A stretch of 41,463 nucleotides of DNA from Candidatus Avisuccinivibrio pullicola (GTDB lineage Bacteria > Pseudomonadota > Gammaproteobacteria > Enterobacterales > Succinivibrionaceae). This document shows, in pieces, positions 1 to 7,990 of this stretch. Where the stretch lies: the NCBI GenBank assembly GCA_018713485.1, contig DVOQ01000059.1:1-41463 (forward strand), read 5' to 3'. Made by a program: the position numbers and the translations under genes. The notes under the pieces were generated by a model. It had not been told where the DNA came from. It ran no database searches and saw nothing but the letters and a program-made list of their open reading frames with translations. Numbering within the stretch: position 1 is the stretch's first letter; each line of letters opens with the position of its first letter.

Positions 1-1
1 G

Positions 2-826
2 AGCATCATTGAAGAGGCTTTCGAGAACCGCGCCTCCCTGGCCCCCCACAATATTGATCCCTCCCTGCGCTCTGCCGTTAATGACGTCATCGCCGGTCTG
101 GACGACGGCAGCTTACGCGTGGCCGAGAAGAGAGACGGCGAGTGGGCTGTCAATCAGTGGGTGAAGAAAGCCGTGCTGCTCTCTTTCCGCATGGAAGACA
201 ATGTCTTAACCGAGATCCCGGGCGGTGCCTACTACGATAAGGTGCCCTTAAAATTTGCCGGATACACTGCCGAACGCTTCAAGAAAGAAGGCCTGAGAGT
301 GTGCCCCGGTGCCGTGGTGCGCAGAGGCAGCCACATTGAGCCCAACGCCGTGCTCATGCCCTCCTTCGTGAATATCGGTGCCCGCGTGGGTTCTGAGACC
401 ATGGTCGACACCTGGGCTACCGTGGGCTCCTGCGCACAGGTAGGCAAGCACGTGCACCTCTCCGGCGGTGCCGGTATCGGCGGGGTGTTAGAGCCCGTAC
501 AGGCGGGTCCCACCATCATTGAGGACAACTGCTTCATCGGTGCCCGTTCCGAGATTGTCGAAGGCGTGATCGTGGGTGAAGGCTCAGTGATCTCCATGGG
601 CGTGTTCATCGGCAAATCCACCAAGATTTACGATCGCACTACGGGAGAGATCATGTACGGTAAGGTTCCGCCCCACTCTGTGGTGGTTTCCGGCAATCTG
701 CCCTCCAAGGACGGCAGGTACTCTCTCTACGCCGCCATCATCGTCAAGCACGTTGATGAGAAGACCCGCTCCAAGATCGGCTTAAACGAGCTCCTCCGTC
801 AGGCTGAGGAAGAAGCCGCTCAGTAA
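2..826 (+). CDS. dapD: 2,3,4,5-tetrahydropyridine-2,6-dicarboxylate N-succinyltransferase (5'-partial)
   Basis: This enzyme succinylates tetrahydrodipicolinate with succinyl-CoA in the lysine/diaminopimelate pathway in the cytoplasm. The reading frame is open from base 2, beginning [10 protein letters not shown], which aligns with about residue 6 of E. coli DapD, so only about five N-terminal residues lie outside the window. A GTG at 119 is in frame but internal. The left-handed beta-helix hexapeptide region is clear, including [34 protein letters not shown] and [20 protein letters not shown], followed by the C-terminal [14 protein letters not shown]. The visible 274 residues end in EEEAAQ, close to the full family length. 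A strong hairpin lies 13 bases after the stop. Upstream context is not visible. The identification is certain. Confidence 0.97.
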   Translation, partial: SIIEEAFENRASLAPHNIDPSLRSAVNDVIAGLDDGSLRVAEKRDGEWAVNQWVKKAVLLSFRMEDNVLTEIPGGAYYDKVPLKFAGYTAERFKKEGLRVCPGAVVRRGSHIEPNAVLMPSFVNIGARVGSETMVDTWATVGSCAQVGKHVHLSGGAGIGGVLEPVQAGPTIIEDNCFIGARSEIVEGVIVGEGSVISMGVFIGKSTKIYDRTTGEIMYGKVPPHSVVVSGNLPSKDGRYSLYAAIIVKHVDEKTRSKIGLNELLRQAEEEAAQ

Positions 827-839
827 AACTACTTTTTTC

Positions 840-861
840 GGGAAGGCGGTCACGCCTTCCC
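840..861. terminator. hairpin after dapD without a downstream U-tract
   Basis: A perfect 9-bp stem GGGAAGGCG/CGCCTTCCC with a GTCA loop starts 13 bases after the dapD stop. The T-run (TTTTTT) lies before the stem rather than after it, so it is not a textbook intrinsic terminator. It probably acts as a 3'-end or stability hairpin. Confidence 0.45.
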
Positions 862-1161
862 CAGCCTGCCTCCTTATCCTGCGGCTTATCGCTAACGAAC
901 TTTTAGGCTACAGTGCATTAACTTAAGGCAGCTGGCAAAAACTGCAGCATCCCATTTCCCGAGCTTGTTTAACCTGTAAACAGGTTATCTAATACCACAT
1001 ATGAATGCCCATCGGTCACTCCTGTCGTCTGAAAGATCTGCCCCCCCCCCCCGCTTTTTAGTTTTTCCTTCTTAAAGGCACGTGAACAGCTCTGCATGCT
1101 CTTTTTATTTTTACCTCCCCTCTGTCCTGCACCAAATCAGCTCCCCTAAGCGTTTTTAAGG
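862..1161. other. intergenic region dapD-valS with palindrome and 12-C tract
   Basis: No credible gene is seen in this stretch. It contains a short palindrome AACCTG-TAAA-CAGGTT at 971-986 and an uninterrupted run of twelve C at 1041-1052, followed by T-rich sequence. A valS promoter begins at its right edge. Confidence 0.6.
1041..1052. repeat. homopolymer of 12 C
   Basis: Twelve consecutive C lie about 110 bases upstream of the predicted valS -35 box, outside any coding region. Such tracts can slip in length, but this could also be a sequencing or assembly length uncertainty. Confidence 0.7.
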
Positions 1162-1190
1162 GTGACACTCCACCCCCAAAGCGCTACAAT
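1162..1190 (+). promoter_or_regulatory. valS promoter
   Basis: The -35 GTGACA (1162-1167) and -10 TACAAT (1185-1190) each match the sigma-70 consensus at five of six positions and are separated by exactly 17 bp. Transcription would start near 1197, giving a leader of about 108 nt before valS. No T-box or leader peptide is evident in that leader. Confidence 0.6.
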
Positions 1191-1304
1191 CACGCATTCT
1201 TTAAGCAAAAATCATTACCTTAGCGCGCAGGTTCCTGAAGGGCACCAAACCGAGGTCACGCCCGCAGTTAAAGGTACCCCGCGACGTAAGCCAGGTGACT
1301 TAGC

Positions 1305-4169
1305 ATGGATAAAACTTATTCGCCCGAGAATTTTGAAAACGACATTTATAAGAAGTGGGAGGAGGGAGAGTGCTTTAAGCCCTCCTACGACGAGAGCAAG
1401 CCTTCCTTCTCGATAGCACTGCCTCCGCCCAATGTCACCGGCTCGCTGCATATGGGACACGCATTCCAGCAGACCATTATGGACGCGCTCATCCGCTATC
1501 ACCGGATGAAGGGCGATGACACCCTGTGGCAGTGCGGCACCGATCACGCCGGTATCGCCACGCAGATGGTGGTGGAAAGGAAGCTGGCGGCCGAGGAGCA
1601 CTTAACGCGTCACGATTTAGGGCGCGAAGCCTTCATTGACAGGATCTGGAAATGGAAGGGCGAGTCAGGAGGCACCATCACCAAGCAGATGCGCCGCTTA
1701 GGCACCTCGGTGGACTGGAGCCGTGAGCGCTTCACCATGGATGAGGGGCTGTCGCGCGCGGTGCAGGAAGTGTTCGTACGCCTTTATGACGAGGATCTCA
1801 TCTACCGCGGCAAGCGCCTCGTGAACTGGGATCCCAAGCTGAGAACCGCCATTTCCGACCTGGAGGTGGAAAACCGCGACGTAAAGGGCTTCATGTGGTA
1901 TATCCGCTATCCCCTGGCTGACGGACGCAGGACAGCGGAGGGTAAGGATTACCTGATGGTGGCAACGACCCGTCCTGAGACGCTCCTTGGCGATACCGCG
2001 GTGGCCGTGAACCCCGAAGATCCGCGCTTTAAGGATCTTATCGGGGCGGAACTCATTCTGCCCCTGGTGGGACGCAGAATTCCCGTGGTGGCCGACGAGC
2101 ACGCGGACATGACCACGGGTACGGGCTGCGTGAAGATCACCCCCGCGCACGACTTTAACGACTATCAGGTGGGCAAGCGTCACAAGCTGCCCATGGTGAA
2201 CGTGCTGACCGAGGACGCGAAGATCCGTGAGGAAGCCGAGGTGTTCGACACTAACGGACAGCCCTCGACGGAGACGACCTCGTTCATTCCCGAAAAATAC
2301 CGTCTCATGGATCGCTTTGAGGCCCGTGACGCGATGGTGGAGGATTTAAAGGCCGCGGGTCTTCTGGATCACATCGAGGATCACGCGCTCTCGCAGCCCT
2401 TTGGTGACAGAGGCGGCGTGCCCATCGAGCCGATGCTGACCGATCAGTGGTACGTGAAGGCCTCGGTGCTTGGCAAGGAAGCCATCCGCGCCGTGGAGGA
2501 AGGCGAGATTAAATTCGTGCCCGCCTCCTACTCCAATATGTATTTCTCGTGGATGCGTGACTTGCAGGACTGGTGCATTTCCCGTCAGCTCTGGTGGGGA
2601 CACCGTATTCCCGCCTGGTATGATGAGGCAGGTAAGGTCTACGTGGCGCACAATGAAAAGGAAGTGCGTGAAAAATATCATTTAGAGGAGAGCGTGAAGC
2701 TCCGCCAGGACGAGGACGTGCTGGACACATGGTTCTCCTCAGCGCTGTGGACCTTCTCGACCTTAGGCTGGCCGGACAACACTAAAGAGTTAAAGCTCTT
2801 CCATCCCACCTCGGTCTTAGTGACGGGCTTTGACATCATCTTCTTCTGGGTGGCACGCATGATCATGATGACCATGCACTTCATGAAGGATGAGAACGGC
2901 AAGCCCCAGGTACCCTTCAAGACCGTGTACGTGACGGGACTTATCCGTGACGAGGAAGGGCAGAAGATGTCCAAATCCAAGGGCAACGTGCTTGATCCTC
3001 TCGATATGATCGACGGTATCGGGATTGACTCCCTCGTCCACAAGCGCACGGCGAACATGATGCAGCCGCAGCTTGCCGAAAAGATCGCCAAACGTACCCG
3101 CAAGCAGTTCCCCGAGGGCATTCAGGCCCACGGTACCGACGCGCTGCGCTTCACGCTCTGCGCGCTGGCCTCCAACGGCCGTGACATCAACTGGGACATG
3201 AAGCGCCTTGAGGGCTACCGCAATTTCTGCAACAAGATCTGGAACGCCTCGCGCTTTGTCATCATGAACACCGAGGGCTATCCCTTAACTAAGCCCGAGG
3301 ATAAGGACTTAAGCGTCGCGGACCGCTTTATTCTCTCCCGCCTTTCCCTGACCTTAAAGGACGTCGAGGAGGCGCTGTCCCAGTACCGCTTTGATCAGGT
3401 GGCCAATCTCCTCTACGAGTTCATCTGGAACGAGTACTGCGACTGGTACGTGGAGTTCACCAAGACCCTGTTAAAGGATCCCGAAGCGACCGAGGCGCAG
3501 AAGAACGCCACGGCCTACACGCTCGTGAACGTGCTCGAGACTGCCATGCGCATGGCTCACCCCGTGATGCCTTTTATCACCGAGGTGATCTGGCAGCAGA
3601 CCGCGCCGCGTTTAGGCCGTATGAATGCGGCTCAGACCGTGATGCTCGCGCCCTATCCTCAGGCTTCGGATCTTCCCGTTGATGAGCGCGCCCTTGAGAG
3701 TATCGCCTGGGTCAAGGAACTGACCACCGCGGTGCGTAATTTACGCGTCGAGATGAAGGTCAGCCCCTCGCTTAACTTAAAGGTGATGCTGCGCGGTGCC
3801 TCGGAGGCCGAAGAGTCCTACACCCGCGAGAACTTAAAGCTCTTAACCTCCCTCACCCACACCGAGGAGATCCGCTTCGTAAGCCGTGAGGAGACCTTAC
3901 CGCCCTGCGCGTCAAAGCCCGTGGCCAGGGCCGAGATCCTCATCGCCATGGAAAGCCTCGTGGATAAGGACGCCGAGATTAAGCGCCTTTGTGAGATGAA
4001 GAAAAAGCTTGAGGGCGTTATCGCCGGTATCGAAAAGCGCCTTGGCAACGAGGCCTTTACCTCCAAGGCCCCTCAGAACATCATCGACGGCGCCAGGGCT
4101 CAGTTAGAGCTCAATCAGAGCCAGTTAGACAAGGTATTAAAACAGCTTGAGGAATTAAGCCGTCTTTAA
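1305..4169 (+). CDS. valS: valyl-tRNA synthetase
   Basis: Class Ia aminoacyl-tRNA synthetase that charges tRNA-Val in the cytoplasm. Its 954 residues compare with 951 in E. coli. The Rossmann-fold signature [15 protein letters not shown] places the HIGH motif at 49-52, and [10 protein letters not shown] places KMSKS at 554-558. The CP1 editing domain includes [17 protein letters not shown]. The anticodon-binding region contains [10 protein letters not shown]. The last 70 residues form the charged coiled-coil arm typical of bacterial ValRS. The ATG at 1305 has an AGGTGA Shine-Dalgarno six bases upstream and gives the normal N-terminus. A promoter lies at 1162-1190 and a terminator at 4198-4226, so the gene appears monocistronic. 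The E. coli neighbours pepA and holC are absent here. Confidence 0.98.
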   Translation: MDKTYSPENFENDIYKKWEEGECFKPSYDESKPSFSIALPPPNVTGSLHMGHAFQQTIMDALIRYHRMKGDDTLWQCGTDHAGIATQMVVERKLAAEEHLTRHDLGREAFIDRIWKWKGESGGTITKQMRRLGTSVDWSRERFTMDEGLSRAVQEVFVRLYDEDLIYRGKRLVNWDPKLRTAISDLEVENRDVKGFMWYIRYPLADGRRTAEGKDYLMVATTRPETLLGDTAVAVNPEDPRFKDLIGAELILPLVGRRIPVVADEHADMTTGTGCVKITPAHDFNDYQVGKRHKLPMVNVLTEDAKIREEAEVFDTNGQPSTETTSFIPEKYRLMDRFEARDAMVEDLKAAGLLDHIEDHALSQPFGDRGGVPIEPMLTDQWYVKASVLGKEAIRAVEEGEIKFVPASYSNMYFSWMRDLQDWCISRQLWWGHRIPAWYDEAGKVYVAHNEKEVREKYHLEESVKLRQDEDVLDTWFSSALWTFSTLGWPDNTKELKLFHPTSVLVTGFDIIFFWVARMIMMTMHFMKDENGKPQVPFKTVYVTGLIRDEEGQKMSKSKGNVLDPLDMIDGIGIDSLVHKRTANMMQPQLAEKIAKRTRKQFPEGIQAHGTDALRFTLCALASNGRDINWDMKRLEGYRNFCNKIWNASRFVIMNTEGYPLTKPEDKDLSVADRFILSRLSLTLKDVEEALSQYRFDQVANLLYEFIWNEYCDWYVEFTKTLLKDPEATEAQKNATAYTLVNVLETAMRMAHPVMPFITEVIWQQTAPRLGRMNAAQTVMLAPYPQASDLPVDERALESIAWVKELTTAVRNLRVEMKVSPSLNLKVMLRGASEAEESYTRENLKLLTSLTHTEEIRFVSREETLPPCASKPVARAEILIAMESLVDKDAEIKRLCEMKKKLEGVIAGIEKRLGNEAFTSKAPQNIIDGARAQLELNQSQLDKVLKQLEELSRL

Positions 4170-4197
4170 CCCTTAAAGACCGTAGACTGCAAACTGA

Positions 4198-4226
4198 CGA
4201 GGGGGCTCCGGCCCCCTCGGTTTCTT
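4198..4226 (+). terminator. intrinsic terminator of valS
   Basis: A 9-bp perfect stem CGAGGGGGC/GCCCCCTCG with a TCCG tetraloop is followed by GTTTCTT, 28 bases after the valS stop. Confidence 0.8.
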
Positions 4227-4287
4227 AACGCCCAGTCCTCTCTCCTTTGCCTCCTTCCGCATCCGTCAGACAGACGCTAAAGACCTC

Positions 4288-4317
4288 TTGCCCGTAACCT
4301 TCCTCAAGGCTGATAAT
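4288..4317 (+). promoter_or_regulatory. putative promoter of the AAA-ATPase gene
   Basis: TTGCCC (4288-4293) and GATAAT (4312-4317) are separated by 18 bp and lie about 70 bp upstream of the 4386 start. The -10 matches consensus at five of six positions, the -35 at four of six. Confidence 0.4.
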
Positions 4318-4385
4318 AGTTAAGAGAGCTTTATGCATACCGCAATGCGGATTAACCCGTCCGTTCCCCTAACCCCGGAGGTACC

Positions 4386-6065
4386 ATGTCCGAAACATTA
4401 AAGCGTTTACCGGTGGGTGTTGTCTCATTTAAGGAGCTCAGGGAGCAGGACTGTCTGTACGTGGACAAAACCGAAATCATTTACAGGCTCACTCAACAGC
4501 ACCCCTTCGCACTTCTGATGCGTCCGCGCCGGTTTGGCAAAAGCCTGCTCCTGTCCACGCTTCACAGTCTCTTCAGCGCAGGTCTCAGGGATTTTGCCGG
4601 TCTTAAGATTGAAAGGCTGTGGCAGGAAGAAACCTGTAAGGTACTCTCTCTTGATCTTTCAGGAATTAACTGCAGCACCCCCTCAGGCCTGAGACAGTCC
4701 CTCTGCGTGCAGATCATCCGCAGTGCCAGGCTTGCAGGCCTGGATACCTCCTCATTTCCCCCGGATGATCCTACTCTCTGTCTTGATCTTTTCGCCCTGA
4801 ACGCTCTGCCTCAGAAGCTGGCCATTCTCGTTGATGAATACGACGCCCCAGCCAGGAGCCCGCTCTCAGAACCAGAGCTGCAGAAAAAACTTATTGAAGA
4901 ACTTAAGAATTTTTTCAGTGCGGTAAAACGTCTGTCTGTACAGTGCCGGATGATCCTCTTTACGGGGGTTACGCGTACTACGTTAACAGATGAGTATTCA
5001 TGCCTCAATTTTCTTACCGATATCAGTCTCTTTCCTGAATACAGTACTTTACTGGGCTACACTGAAGAAGAACTTACGGAAGCTTTTGCCCCATATATTA
5101 AGGCACTTGAGGATTTTCACCACCTGACTCCTGCAGTGATCCGCGAGAAAATCCGCTATTACTATGACGGCTATTCTTTTGACGGCTTTGCCCGCTCTCA
5201 CGTCTACAATAGCTGGTCCATCCTCAATCTCCTGAGCAATCCCTTCCGCGGTTTTTACAATTACTGGTATGTAAGCGGTCAGTTAAGTCAGTCCCTGACG
5301 GGATACTTTATGCGCCTGAGCCATACCGGCGCGGGGCCGCAGTTTTCTCAGATGCTGGCCTTTTTACGTCGCAGCTGTGCGATCAGCATGGAGGATCTCA
5401 GTTATCCTCCACACCTCAATGATACAGCAGCTCAGGTGCTGCTCTTCAGACTGGGCTACCTGACCATTAAAGAGGGAATTTACCTGCGTCGGGAGCTTAA
5501 TCAGGATACCTTAACTCTTACTCTCCCCAATCTGGAAATCGAGTCCTCACTGGCAAGGCTCTTTAGCGAACTCTCCGCCAAAGAAAATGCCTCCGGCATC
5601 AGTCTGATGGTAAAAGAACTGCCTCAGTACCTTGAGGATTACGCGCATCCTGAAAAGCTGGCTCATTATCTGGAGCTCCTGTACAACACCTTTTCCTATG
5701 ATACGAAAATCTACGCGAGCGAAGCACTGCTCAGAGACACCATGTTTCTCTTCTGTAAAATGAATTTACTGCATGTTTCAAGGGAGACCCCGTCTGCCCG
5801 TGGTCGCTCGGATCTGGAAGTGGAAACTGACACCGCCAGACTTATTTTTGAGTTTAAAGTCGCACATACCTCTTCGGATGCAGATAAAAAGCTTGCTGAA
5901 GCTGCTGAGCAAATCAAAGAACGCGCCTATGGACGGGTTTTACCTGAAAAGACACTGCGCTATTACGCCGTAATTCTTGATGCCAGAGCTAAACAGGTGG
6001 CCCGCATTTCAGTATTTAATGAGGATGAACTGCCCCTTGGCTATTACTCGGCGCAACTCACTTAG
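4386..6065 (+). CDS. AAA-ATPase-like / PD-(D/E)XK nuclease superfamily protein
   Basis: A 559-residue protein of the family with an N-terminal AAA-ATPase-like domain and a C-terminal PD-(D/E)XK nuclease-like domain (formerly DUF1703). The family P-loop variant RPRRFGKSLL lies at about 46-55 after the conserved YVDKT (25-29). A Walker B-like VDEYDAP has acidic residues D150, E151 and D153. The C-terminus carries SDL and EFK spaced D476-x12-E489-x-K491, the expected nuclease active-site layout. The ATG follows a perfect GGAGG with proper spacing. No signal peptide or membrane segment is seen. It stands alone between valS and the enzyme I gene, with its own likely promoter. A relative lies at 10143-11885. 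The cellular role of this family is not established; I infer a nucleic-acid-related ATPase/nuclease, possibly laterally spread. Confidence 0.85.
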   Translation: MSETLKRLPVGVVSFKELREQDCLYVDKTEIIYRLTQQHPFALLMRPRRFGKSLLLSTLHSLFSAGLRDFAGLKIERLWQEETCKVLSLDLSGINCSTPSGLRQSLCVQIIRSARLAGLDTSSFPPDDPTLCLDLFALNALPQKLAILVDEYDAPARSPLSEPELQKKLIEELKNFFSAVKRLSVQCRMILFTGVTRTTLTDEYSCLNFLTDISLFPEYSTLLGYTEEELTEAFAPYIKALEDFHHLTPAVIREKIRYYYDGYSFDGFARSHVYNSWSILNLLSNPFRGFYNYWYVSGQLSQSLTGYFMRLSHTGAGPQFSQMLAFLRRSCAISMEDLSYPPHLNDTAAQVLLFRLGYLTIKEGIYLRRELNQDTLTLTLPNLEIESSLARLFSELSAKENASGISLMVKELPQYLEDYAHPEKLAHYLELLYNTFSYDTKIYASEALLRDTMFLFCKMNLLHVSRETPSARGRSDLEVETDTARLIFEFKVAHTSSDADKKLAEAAEQIKERAYGRVLPEKTLRYYAVILDARAKQVARISVFNEDELPLGYYSAQLT

Positions 6066-6220
6066 TGCCAGTAGCTTCTTTCAGCTTTTTCCGGCTTTGC
6101 CTCAGTCCGACAGTACGGAGAAATCCTGCCCGTTACCTGAAAAGACTAAGCTGCGCGCTCTGCCTCCTGCCTTAAATCTGCCGCAATTCACATCTTTTAA
6201 CTGCAATGTCACAGGCACTT

Positions 6221-6248
6221 TTGCAAAGCGGCAGCTTTGCGCTACTAT
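6221..6248 (+). promoter_or_regulatory. putative promoter of the enzyme I unit
   Basis: TTGCAA (6221-6226) and TACTAT (6243-6248) are separated by 16 bp. Each matches consensus at four of six positions. The start would be near 6255, leaving a leader of about 22 nt with an AGGTAAAGG ribosome-binding site. The spacer is filled by an inverted repeat listed separately. Confidence 0.4.
6223..6240. promoter_or_regulatory. candidate operator of the enzyme I unit
   Basis: Perfect inverted repeat GCAAAGC-GGCA-GCTTTGC, two 7-bp arms with a 4-bp centre. It lies between the proposed -35 and -10 boxes, two bases before the -10. The position suits a repressor site; the regulator is unknown. Confidence 0.45.
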
Positions 6249-6277
6249 GCAGGAGAGAACAGGACAGGTAAAGGCTT

Positions 6278-7951
6278 ATGGTACATATCGACACTTCCAC
6301 CGAGCGCTATCCCAAATTACACGGCACGCCGGCAAGCCGCGGCATCGCCTTAGGCAAACTCACTTTTTTAAAACGCCGCCAGAAACCGGACATCCGGCAT
6401 ACCGTCGAGGACACGGCCGCGGAAATCCAGCGTTTTGAGGACGCCCGTGCCAGAGCCATCACGCAGTTAGGCAATCTCTACGAGGCCTCCCTCGACAAAT
6501 TAGGTGAGCAGAACGCGGTCCTCTTTCAGATCCATCAGCTCATGCTCGATGATCCCGATTACGTAAGTCAGATCCATGAGTTCATCACCACCGAGAAGAT
6601 GAACGCCGAATACGCCGTGGACGTCGTCGCCAAACGCTTCTCCGAGATGTTCAAGGCCATGGATAACGACTATATGCAGGGACGCGCCGCGGACGTTATC
6701 GACGTTTCCCGCCGCGTCACGGATATCCTGCTCTCGAGCCACGGCACGCCCTTAAAGAGCACCTCCTACACCACTTACGGCGACGAGCCTCTCATCCTCG
6801 CCACCGACGATTTAGCCCCCTCCGAGACGGTCTCGCTCGATAAGGAAAAGGTCACCGGCATCGTCACCTCGCACGGCTCCACGCGCTCGCACACCGTCAT
6901 TTTCGCCCGTACCATGGGCCTGCCCGCCGTCATCAGCTTAGGCGATGCGCTAAGTCCCGATCTCGAAGGGCACACCGCCATCGTGGACGGCGGCGCGGGA
7001 ATTTTAATCATCGATCCCGACGAGAGCACCATCCGCGCCTACCGCGAGAGAAAGCGCACCGAGGACGCCCTGCGCGCCCGCTTAGAACAGTTCCGCGGCA
7101 AGGAAACGCGCACCCTCTCGGGAAGACGCGTGCGTCTTTACGCTAATATCGGCTCAGCCTACGATCTCGACGTGGTCAAGAGCTCGGACGCAGAGGGCAT
7201 TGGCCTCTTCCGCTCCGAGTATATCTACCTCTCTTCCGATGATTTCCCCACCGAGGAGACACAGTTTAAGATTTACAAGGAAGTCCTCGAGAGCATGGAG
7301 GGCCGTCAGGTCGTCATCCGTACCCTTGATATCGGCGCAGACAAGACTGCTCCCTATTTCACCCTGAAGCCCGAGGAAAATCCCGCCATGGGCATGCGTG
7401 CCGTCAGGATCTGCATCACCCGCCCCGAGATCTTCAAGACACAGTTAAGGGCCCTCTTCCGTGCCTCGGTCTATGGCAACCTCGCCATCATGTTCCCCAT
7501 GATCACCTCGGTGGACGAGCTCAAGGCCTGTCTTGCCATGTGCGAGGAGGTGCGCCGCTCCCTTGACAACGAAGGTATACCCTACAACGAGGGCCTGGAG
7601 ATCGGCATCATGATTGAGACGCCCGCCGCCGCCCTCATCTCCGATGAATTAGCCCCGCTCGTGGACTTCTTTTCCATCGGTACCAACGATTTAACGCAGT
7701 TCACCCTGGCCGTGGACCGTCAGAACGCCGAGGTCGGGCGCTTCCTCAACCCCTACCATCACGCCGTACGCCGTCTCATTGAAATGACGGTAAAAAATGC
7801 CCATAATGCCGGCATCTGGGTCGGGATCTGCGGCGAACTCGCCGCCGACGAGGGCTTTACCCACGAGCTCATCGAGATGGGCGTTGACGAGCTCTCGGTA
7901 GCTCCCTCAAGCGTCCTCATCTTAAGGGCCCGTATTTCCACTTTAGGTTAA
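6278..7951 (+). CDS. ptsI: phosphoenolpyruvate-protein phosphotransferase (PTS enzyme I)
   Basis: Enzyme I autophosphorylates from PEP and passes the phosphate to HPr, the first step of the sugar phosphotransferase system. It has 557 residues (E. coli 575). The helical HPr-binding N-terminus is followed by the phosphohistidine region GSTRSHTVIFARTMGLPAV with active His205, the PEP-binding barrel with GIGLFRSEYIYL, RTLDIGADKTAPY and GTNDLTQFTLAVDRQN, and the catalytic Cys518 in GICGELAAD. All key residues are present. Several stretches, such as RPEIFKTQLRALFRASVYG, read more like clostridial than enterobacterial enzyme I (comparison from memory). No ptsH or crr is nearby; a DUF1537 family gene follows 39 bp downstream in the same orientation. 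Symbol confidence is lower than family confidence because it could be a paralogue. Confidence 0.93.
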   Translation: MVHIDTSTERYPKLHGTPASRGIALGKLTFLKRRQKPDIRHTVEDTAAEIQRFEDARARAITQLGNLYEASLDKLGEQNAVLFQIHQLMLDDPDYVSQIHEFITTEKMNAEYAVDVVAKRFSEMFKAMDNDYMQGRAADVIDVSRRVTDILLSSHGTPLKSTSYTTYGDEPLILATDDLAPSETVSLDKEKVTGIVTSHGSTRSHTVIFARTMGLPAVISLGDALSPDLEGHTAIVDGGAGILIIDPDESTIRAYRERKRTEDALRARLEQFRGKETRTLSGRRVRLYANIGSAYDLDVVKSSDAEGIGLFRSEYIYLSSDDFPTEETQFKIYKEVLESMEGRQVVIRTLDIGADKTAPYFTLKPEENPAMGMRAVRICITRPEIFKTQLRALFRASVYGNLAIMFPMITSVDELKACLAMCEEVRRSLDNEGIPYNEGLEIGIMIETPAAALISDELAPLVDFFSIGTNDLTQFTLAVDRQNAEVGRFLNPYHHAVRRLIEMTVKNAHNAGIWVGICGELAADEGFTHELIEMGVDELSVAPSSVLILRARISTLG

Positions 7952-7990
7952 GACATGGCTTTTGCGGCTAACGGATAAAGGAACAAGATT

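Noticed and set aside
232-624. Long frames opposite or within dapD, valS, ileS and other genes
   Set aside because: Shadow frames of strongly conserved genes, produced by GC-rich codon use; translations are low-complexity.
1191-1304. T-box or riboswitch in the valS leader
   Set aside because: No specifier-loop or antiterminator structure could be drawn, and T-boxes are not expected in gammaproteobacteria.
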